Positions 5,261 to 9,840 of a DNA stretch of 9,840 bases are shown here, piece after piece (the first letter of the stretch is position 1; every line of letters starts with the position of its first letter). The DNA is taken from contig JABDRH010000557.1 of assembly GCA_013041835.1 (NCBI GenBank), positions 1 through 9,840 on the forward strand, in the 5' to 3' direction. Position numbers and translations under genes: made by a program. The notes under the pieces are model-generated. The model did no database searches and was not told where the DNA came from. It saw only the letters and a program-made list of their open reading frames with translations. The DNA is from Desulfatitalea sp. GTDB lineage: Bacteria; Desulfobacterota; Desulfobacteria; Desulfobacterales; Desulfosarcinaceae.

Positions 5261-6299
5261 TTTCAGTTTTACGATTTCAAATTTTTCCACCATCAAAGTG
5301 CTTAGCTCTTCGGTATAATTTTCAACATGATTGAAAAATTGAAACACCTTCGCGCGGAAGGTTTTATACTTCTCATAGTATGTGTTTTTAACAAGATGTT
5401 CTTTGACAAAACGCCAGAAGCGTTCAATCAGATTCAGATTTGGTGCATACGTCGGCAGAAAGCGTAGTTTGAGTTTTGGATGTTGCTCAAGCCAGGCTGA
5501 TACCTTTTGCACCTTGAAATACTTGGCATTATCCAAAATTAGAACGATAGATGGAGCACGTCTGTACGACCTTAAGATTACACCAAAGTATTCAATAACC
5601 CGTTCGGCATCGCAATTTTCTTCTCCGGCAAGGTGCATAAAATCGTGTAAATCCGGATTGTATGCCCCCAGGATATTCAGTCGCTGGCGGCCTGTATTGG
5701 TTTTCAACATTGGTGGATCTTGTGGATCACCCCAACAAAGACCAGGAACATTTTGATGGATCAAATGCATCCCATCGCCGAACAAAAACACAGTTCCCGG
5801 ATCGCAGTTGCGTTTCATTTCGAAATATTGCTCGATGTTTTTTTTGTTCCTCTTCGCTGGGCGGGTTTCCAGGAATCACCTTTGGCCGAAGAACCTTGAG
5901 TCCCATTTTATGAAGCATTTTTCTAACCGCTTCGTTGCTGTAGGTAACTTGAAAATGGGCTTTGATATATTCGCTGACTTCTTTTGTTTTGCCCGGATTT
6001 GTTTCTTTTACCCAGCTTGCCACCTGATTGATTTGCTCTGCCGTCAGATACGATTGCTTGGGTTTGTATTGAAACGAGTTTAGGCTTTCGATGCCTTTGG
6101 TTTTGTACTGATGATACCAGTTTTCAATGGTTTTGGCTGATTTGCCGATAATGGATGCAATTGTCTTGAGCTCAATTTTCTCTGCCAGCATTAACATGGC
6201 GATGAATCTTGCTTGTAATCGTGCGTCCTGTTGATTATCCCTGTGTTCTTGTAGCTTTTGGATTTCATCACTATCAAATTTATAATCGGATACATCCAT
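5234..6299 (-). CDS. IS630-family transposase in two frames (frameshift at an A8 run)
   Basis: The transposase cuts and rejoins the element ends with a DDE active site. Frame A starts at ATG 6299, with AAGGAG 7 nt upstream. It encodes an N-terminal HTH region (about 25-65, TIASIIGKSAKTIENWYHQY) and continues to SEEEQKK before losing homology-like sense. Frame B carries the catalytic domain: FLFGDGMHL (first Asp), VLILDNAKYF (second Asp) and LPTYAPNLNLIERFWRFVKE (Glu). The frames meet at eight consecutive A in the mRNA sense (5845-5838). Dropping one A, or a +1 shift, joins them into about 354 residues, a normal full length, as SEEEQKNIEQYFEMKRN. All three acidic residues are intact. It could be a slippage-expressed enzyme, a recently inactivated copy, or a homopolymer sequencing error. 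Confidence 0.88.
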
Positions 6300-6401
6300 G
6301 GCCCCACTCCTTTTGATTGAGTATTTGGTTTCATCATGGATGTATCAAATTTAGTGCTGTTTGTCCAGAGACCTGTTATTATTGCCCAATGTAGATTAAG
6401 A

Positions 6402-6440
6402 GCAAATAGTATGCCTAAAAAAAACTAAGTTGGATCACTA
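6402..6440 (-). repeat. Right terminal inverted repeat of the IS630 element
   Basis: Read on the minus strand it begins TAGTGATCCAACTTAG and matches the left end over 39 bases with six mismatches. It lies upstream of the transposase start, where the element's own promoter would be expected. Confidence 0.9.
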
Positions 6441-6519
6441 TAATAGACACTTCGGACAGATACGACAAGCAAGATGGTTGGGATGATTTCTTTCCTGCAC
6501 CCTTACATGCTCAACATGA

Positions 6520-7524
6520 CTAAGCTGCCGAAAAGCAGGCTTTTGCCGACAAAATCCGGGACACCGATGCCAGTCCCACCGTTGCAGTGTCATCATTGTG
6601 TTGCAGGCGGTTCACGATCTGCTGGTGGGCCGCCGCGATGTTGGGACCGGCATGGCAGATCATAAGAATGTCCACCGTTGCGGCAAGGCATTGGTCCACG
6701 ATCCGGGGGATGGAAAAATGTTTGGCAATGGCCCCCATGTCGAGATCATCGGTCATCACCAGGCCGTTGAACCCCATCCGCTTGCGCAGCAGGTCGCGCA
6801 CCATTGGGATCGACAGCCCGGCCGGCCACTGGGGGTCAATACCCGCATAGCGAATGTGGGACATCATCACCGCTTTCACGCCACCGGCAATGGCCTGTCG
6901 GAAAGGCGCCAGGTCCCTGTCTTCCAATTGTGGCAGGTCAACATCCAAGTCGGGCAAGTCGTGGTGGGAATCGAGAACCGTGCGGCCGATGCCTGGAAAA
7001 TGTTTGGCAACGGCCATGATGCCGTTGCTTTGCAGGTACTGGATAATCAGACCGCCCAAGTGGCCCACCCATGTCGGATCACGACCGAAGGCGCGCGACA
7101 GCATCACACTGGGCCCGTTTGGGGGGGGGACATCGAGAACCGGCGCCATGTTCATGTTAAAGCCGACACGAGTCAGTTCCTCAGCCGTCGTCACGGCGAA
7201 ATCGATGGCATCCTGTTCATCGTGCATGGCGGGATTTCCGGCAAACTGGGTAAAAGGTGGCTTGAGCCGCGCCACCACACCGCCCTCCTGATCCACGGCG
7301 ATGAACAGCGGTAGTTGGCCACATGTTGCGGCGTACCGCTGGGCGTCGCGGCAGAGCCTTTCCACTTGTTGGGGGGAGTCAATATTGCGGGAAAACAGGA
7401 TCAAGCCGCCCACTTTTAAGGTATCCAAGGCGTAGCGCAAGGAATCATTCAATTGCGTGCCATCGAATCCAATCATCAGCCGTTGGCCGGCTTGCTGAAC
7501 CCGGTCGAGTTCCTGAGCTTTCAT
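6520..7524 (-). CDS. nagZ: Beta-N-acetylhexosaminidase NagZ (glycoside hydrolase family 3)
   Basis: NagZ removes N-acetylglucosamine from GlcNAc-anhydroMurNAc muropeptides during cytoplasmic peptidoglycan recycling. The 334 residues carry the GH3 fingerprint: LFIAVDQEGGVVARL (73-87), KHFPGIGRT (174-182) with the general-acid dyad D185-S-H187 in DSHHDLP, and the nucleophile in GLVMTDDLDMGAI (Asp259). No signal peptide is seen, consistent with a cytosolic enzyme. The length matches the single-domain NagZ type. The ATG at 7524 lies 3 nt after the mltG stop, with AAGGAG inside the end of mltG about 10 nt upstream, so the two are a translationally close pair. It is followed by the AT-rich IS region; I see no strong terminator after its TAG. 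Only the short stretch 6441-6519 separates it from the IS. Confidence 0.94.
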   Translation of the reverse strand: MKAQELDRVQQAGQRLMIGFDGTQLNDSLRYALDTLKVGGLILFSRNIDSPQQVERLCRDAQRYAATCGQLPLFIAVDQEGGVVARLKPPFTQFAGNPAMHDEQDAIDFAVTTAEELTRVGFNMNMAPVLDVPPPNGPSVMLSRAFGRDPTWVGHLGGLIIQYLQSNGIMAVAKHFPGIGRTVLDSHHDLPDLDVDLPQLEDRDLAPFRQAIAGGVKAVMMSHIRYAGIDPQWPAGLSIPMVRDLLRKRMGFNGLVMTDDLDMGAIAKHFSIPRIVDQCLAATVDILMICHAGPNIAAAHQQIVNRLQHNDDTATVGLASVSRILSAKACFSAA

Positions 7525-7527
7525 ACC

Positions 7528-8541
7528 CTATCGGCTCCTTCGTCGCAGTTGGAATTTGCGCACCGCTTGTATGTGCTCCTCGATGGTGTGGGAGAATTGA
7601 TGCGTGCCGTCTTTCCTGGACACGAAAAACAGGTATTCACTCTCGGTCGGATAGAGTGCGGCATGCAAGGCGGCGCTTCCCGGATTGGCAATGGGGCCGG
7701 GGGGAAGTCCGCGGATCACATAGGTATTGTAGGGCGTCGCCGTTCTCAAATGCGCTCGGGTCAGGTTGCCGTTAAAGTCTTCGATACCATAAATAACCGT
7801 GGGATCGCTTTCTAAGCGCATGCCCTTTTTCAGGCGGTTGTGGAACACCGAGGCGATCAGCGGTCGTTCGCTCGGATCCCCGGTCTCTTTTTCGATGATG
7901 GAGGCCAATGTCACCACTTGATGCGGCGTTAAGCCAAGGATTGTGGCGCGTTCCTGCCACAGCGGGGAGAACTGCGTTTTAAAATGCGCCACCATCGTCT
8001 CGATCACGGCAGCCGCCGTGATTGTTTTGGGAAAGGCATAGGTGTCCGGAAACAGGTAGCCTTCCAGGCTCGGACCATGCAATGCAAATGCCTTCACGGT
8101 GGCGGCGTCATAGGCCATGCGCTTGAAGACTTCAGGATCTGCCAGGCCGGTACGCGCCAGCTCCTGGGCGATTTGTTCGATGGTATAACCTTCGGGGATG
8201 GTCAGTCGGTGCAGGTAAACCTTTCCGTTGACCAGGGTGTCAAGCACTTCCACCGGCGCCATAGCCCGTGTGAGTGAGAACTCTCCCGCCTTGAGCCGTT
8301 TGTCGTCACCTTTGATGCGGGCCAACCATTTGAACCTGCACACGTCGGTGATGACTACTGATTGGGCAAGGGATGCGGTCAATGCGGCAAAGGTTTCGCC
8401 GGGCGAGACTGAAACGATGACTGGGGTTTTGTCCGAACCAGCCGGACGGTGAGCAAAGCGGTGCATATCCACTGCAAGCCATATGGCTGCAGCAACGCAG
8501 AGAAGCAGTACTGCGACAGTTGATCGGACAATGTATTTCAA
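7528..8541 (-). CDS. mltG: Endolytic murein transglycosylase MltG (YceG-like)
   Basis: MltG cleaves nascent glycan strands in the periplasm and is thought to set their length. The 337-residue protein starts with one membrane helix (about 6-24, STVAVLLLCVAAAIWLAV), anchoring it with the catalytic domain outside. A LysM-like region follows (VSVSPGETFAALTASLAQ). The YceG core includes PSLEGYLFPDTYAF (157-170), TLASIIEKETGDP with the probable catalytic Glu217, RLESDPTVIYG (242-252), TPYNTYVIRGLPPGPIANPG (269-288) and a C-terminal YLFFVSRKDGTHQFS. The start is TTG 8541, preceded by AAAGGAA (8559-8553) about 11 nt upstream; no ATG is available nearby. It is immediately upstream of nagZ, linking strand cleavage and muropeptide recycling in one operon. 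Confidence 0.95.
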   Translation of the reverse strand: MKYIVRSTVAVLLLCVAAAIWLAVDMHRFAHRPAGSDKTPVIVSVSPGETFAALTASLAQSVVITDVCRFKWLARIKGDDKRLKAGEFSLTRAMAPVEVLDTLVNGKVYLHRLTIPEGYTIEQIAQELARTGLADPEVFKRMAYDAATVKAFALHGPSLEGYLFPDTYAFPKTITAAAVIETMVAHFKTQFSPLWQERATILGLTPHQVVTLASIIEKETGDPSERPLIASVFHNRLKKGMRLESDPTVIYGIEDFNGNLTRAHLRTATPYNTYVIRGLPPGPIANPGSAALHAALYPTESEYLFFVSRKDGTHQFSHTIEEHIQAVRKFQLRRRSR

Positions 8542-8845
8542 CTTGTATGACGTTCCTTTGTCGTATTAGGAGTTATCGGATGGGGAATTGCGTGGATAAA
8601 TGGCAACCAAGTCCATGATCAACGGGTATGACCCCGAACCGCATCGATGGTCGGGGGACTGCATATGCAGTGTCAACATACGTCAATGTCTGGACGCTTG
8701 TCAAATCGATGAAAACATTGCATGCTGACTAAAATCGGCTATGATGGACTTGAGGAACCTAACCGAGCCGCATGGGGTGCTGCATGGCCCCATATGAAGG
8801 TGATCCATTAAAAAGATGCCATTGAATCAAAGCAAAGGGAGCACA
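8542..8845. other. Divergent intergenic region between mltG and korD
   Basis: About 300 bp with no gene I can support. It holds a 14-bp perfect palindrome ACTGCATATGCAGT (8658-8671). CCCCGA and TCGGGG arms at 8632-8637 and 8651-8656 could form a hairpin, and ATGGGG/CCCCAT arms lie at 8772-8777 and 8788-8793 in the likely korD leader. An in-frame ATG at 8816 would extend korD by ten residues but lacks a well-spaced ribosome site. Confidence 0.45.
8718..8745 (+). promoter_or_regulatory. Possible promoter of the korDA operon
   Basis: TATGAT at 8740-8745 matches the -10 consensus at five of six positions; TTGCAT lies 16 nt upstream at 8718-8723 as a weak -35. It would give a leader of roughly 95 nt containing the ATGGGG/CCCCAT inverted repeat. 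Confidence 0.35.
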
Positions 8846-9067
8846 ATGGCGCGATCAAAACTCAAAGCGATGCATATCAACCGCGAATGGTGCAAAGGCT
8901 GTGGCATATGCGCGGCATTTTGCCCCACCCAGGTGATTGAGATGGATGTCCAGGATAAAGCGGTTGCCGCCAGGCCGGCAGACTGCACGGTCTGCTGCAT
9001 GTGTGAGCTGCGCTGTCCGGATCTTGCCATCGCCATCGAGAAAGAAGATCAAGATGAAAAAGCCTGA
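8846..9067 (+). CDS. korD: 2-oxoacid:ferredoxin oxidoreductase, ferredoxin-type delta subunit (KorD-like)
   Basis: A 73-residue two-cluster ferredoxin that passes electrons from a 2-oxoacid oxidoreductase to soluble ferredoxin. Two classic 4Fe-4S motifs are present: CKGCGICAAFCP and CTVCCMCELRCP. Between them is the TQVIEMD...ARPADC pattern typical of KorD/VorD subunits. I chose ATG 8846 (MARSKLKAMHINREW) because AGGGAG at 8836-8841 lies 4 nt upstream; an ATG at 8816 in the same frame is less well supported. It precedes korA by 61 nt on the same strand, the usual KorD-KorA-KorB-KorC order, and the later genes would lie past the right edge. Confidence 0.9.
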   Translation: MARSKLKAMHINREWCKGCGICAAFCPTQVIEMDVQDKAVAARPADCTVCCMCELRCPDLAIAIEKEDQDEKA

Positions 9068-9128
9068 TTCGCAAATCCGGTTCCGCGCTGTAATTCCGGT
9101 TCACCCGAACGGGGCAAGGTGATTGGCC

Positions 9129-9840
9129 ATGGCCGCCAACATTCGATTCCTTCAGGGCAATGAAGCGTGCGTCGAGGGGGCGCTCTATGCCGGATTGGCA
9201 TTTTTCGCCGGCTATCCCATTACGCCATCATCGGAGATTACTGAACACCTGGCCTCCCGGTTGCCGCAAAAGGGGGGTAAATTCATTCAGATGGAGGACG
9301 AGATCGCCTCCATGTGCGCCATCATCGGCGCATCACTGACCGGTCAAAAAGTCCTCACGGCCACCAGCGGCCCCGGCTTTTCCCTCATGCAGGAGGCCCT
9401 GGGGTATGCCGTGATGACGGAAATTCCCTGCGTCATCGTCAATGTGCAGCGCGGCGGCCCTTCCACAGGCTTGCCGACCCATATCAGCCAGGGGGATGTC
9501 AACCAGGCCCGTTGGGGGACCCACGGTGATCATGCCATCATCGCCTTGACCGCTTCCAACCATCAGGACGTGTTTGCCATGACCGTGGAGGCGTTCAATT
9601 TGGCCGAAACGTATCGGACACCGGTCGTCTTGCTCTTTGACGAGGTGATCGGGCATATGCGAGAAGGACTCGCCATTCCAGAACCGGGTGAAATCCCTCT
9701 CGTTGAGCGACTCAAAACTTCGGTTCCCGGCGGCGTGGACTACCGCCCCTACCTGCCCCGGGAAGACGGACGGCTGCCCATGTCTGATTTCGGTGGGGTA
9801 CACCGCTACAATGTCACTGGGCTCTACCACGACATGTGGG
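9129..9840 (+). CDS. korA: 2-oxoacid:ferredoxin oxidoreductase subunit alpha (KorA-like), 5' part
   Basis: This subunit, with the TPP-binding beta subunit, oxidatively decarboxylates a 2-oxoacid (2-oxoglutarate in typical KorA) to the acyl-CoA, or runs in reverse for carbon fixation, using ferredoxin. The 237 residues before the window ends contain the conserved AGYPITPSSEITEHLA, FIQMEDEIASMCAIIGAS, TATSGPGFSLMQEALGYA, VNVQRGGPSTGLPT, QARWGTHGDH and VVLLFDEVIGHMRE. These match the pyrimidine-binding domain of KorA/VorB; the substrate cannot be fixed from this part alone. ATG 9129 has AAGGTGA (9116-9122) 6 nt upstream. It is the second gene of the operon with korD and continues beyond 9840; the full-length family is about 350-380 residues. 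Confidence 0.93.
   Translation, partial: MAANIRFLQGNEACVEGALYAGLAFFAGYPITPSSEITEHLASRLPQKGGKFIQMEDEIASMCAIIGASLTGQKVLTATSGPGFSLMQEALGYAVMTEIPCVIVNVQRGGPSTGLPTHISQGDVNQARWGTHGDHAIIALTASNHQDVFAMTVEAFNLAETYRTPVVLLFDEVIGHMREGLAIPEPGEIPLVERLKTSVPGGVDYRPYLPREDGRLPMSDFGGVHRYNVTGLYHDMW

Larger units (their letters stand above)
5222..6440 (-). mobile_element. IS630-family insertion sequence
   Basis: A 1219-bp element with terminal inverted repeats at 5222-5260 and 6402-6440. The outer 16 bases (TAGTGATCCAACTTAG) are identical and 33 of 39 match overall. It is flanked by TA at 5220-5221 and 6441-6442, the dinucleotide target duplication expected of the IS630/Tc1-mariner superfamily. It carries one transposase on the minus strand, divided between two frames. 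The element is AT-richer than the host genes. It sits downstream of nagZ in a non-housekeeping stretch. Confidence 0.93.

Noticed and set aside
6598..7314. Plus-strand open frame of 238 codons
   Set aside because: Antisense shadow of nagZ with no motif of its own.
8816..8845. Longer korD start at ATG 8816
   Set aside because: No well-spaced ribosome site; ATG 8846 has AGGGAG just upstream and starts the conserved sequence sooner.
1..9840. CRISPR array, tRNA or rRNA genes
   Set aside because: No regularly spaced direct repeats and no cloverleaf or rRNA-like sequence were seen on reading both strands.

Overview
The window looks like a chromosome segment from an anaerobic, moderately high-GC bacterium of the sulfate-reducing Desulfobacterota (former Deltaproteobacteria). 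This rests on gene content, not on any marker search: a KorD-type ferredoxin followed by the alpha subunit of a 2-oxoacid:ferredoxin oxidoreductase, a DUF3786 protein with a four-cysteine iron-sulfur domain, a LuxR-type regulator carrying the same cluster domain, and a probable small selenoprotein.

Layout. At the left edge, on the minus strand, lies the 5' part of truA (tRNA pseudouridine synthase). It is preceded by a 62-codon gene for a dual-CXXC protein whose codon 23 is an in-frame UGA followed by a perfect hairpin. I read this gene as a selenoprotein; ordinary gene callers would miss it. Diverging from them on the plus strand are argJ (arginine biosynthesis) and an RsuA/RluB-family rRNA pseudouridine synthase. 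Next comes a divergent pair: a minus-strand Fe-S/DUF3786 protein and a plus-strand fusion of a Fe-S-cluster domain with a LuxR-type HTH. Their shared intergenic region contains a GC-rich palindrome that is a candidate operator.

Positions 4848-6519 are visibly AT-richer and look foreign. They hold an IS630-family element (5222-6440) with 39-bp imperfect terminal repeats, a TA target duplication, and a transposase split into two frames at a run of eight A. The element sits inside an unrecognised minus-strand reading frame. To the right, minus-strand mltG and nagZ form a tight pair for peptidoglycan processing and recycling. Diverging from mltG are korD and korA on the plus strand, the start of a ferredoxin-dependent 2-oxoacid oxidoreductase operon; korA runs off the right edge.

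The items most worth follow-up are the UGA-containing small gene with its SECIS-like hairpin, and the Fe-S-LuxR regulator paired with a DUF3786 protein across a shared palindrome. Also notable are the frame-split transposase and a 30-bp perfect palindrome at the end of the regulator gene, with a degenerate look-alike after the pseudouridine synthase gene.
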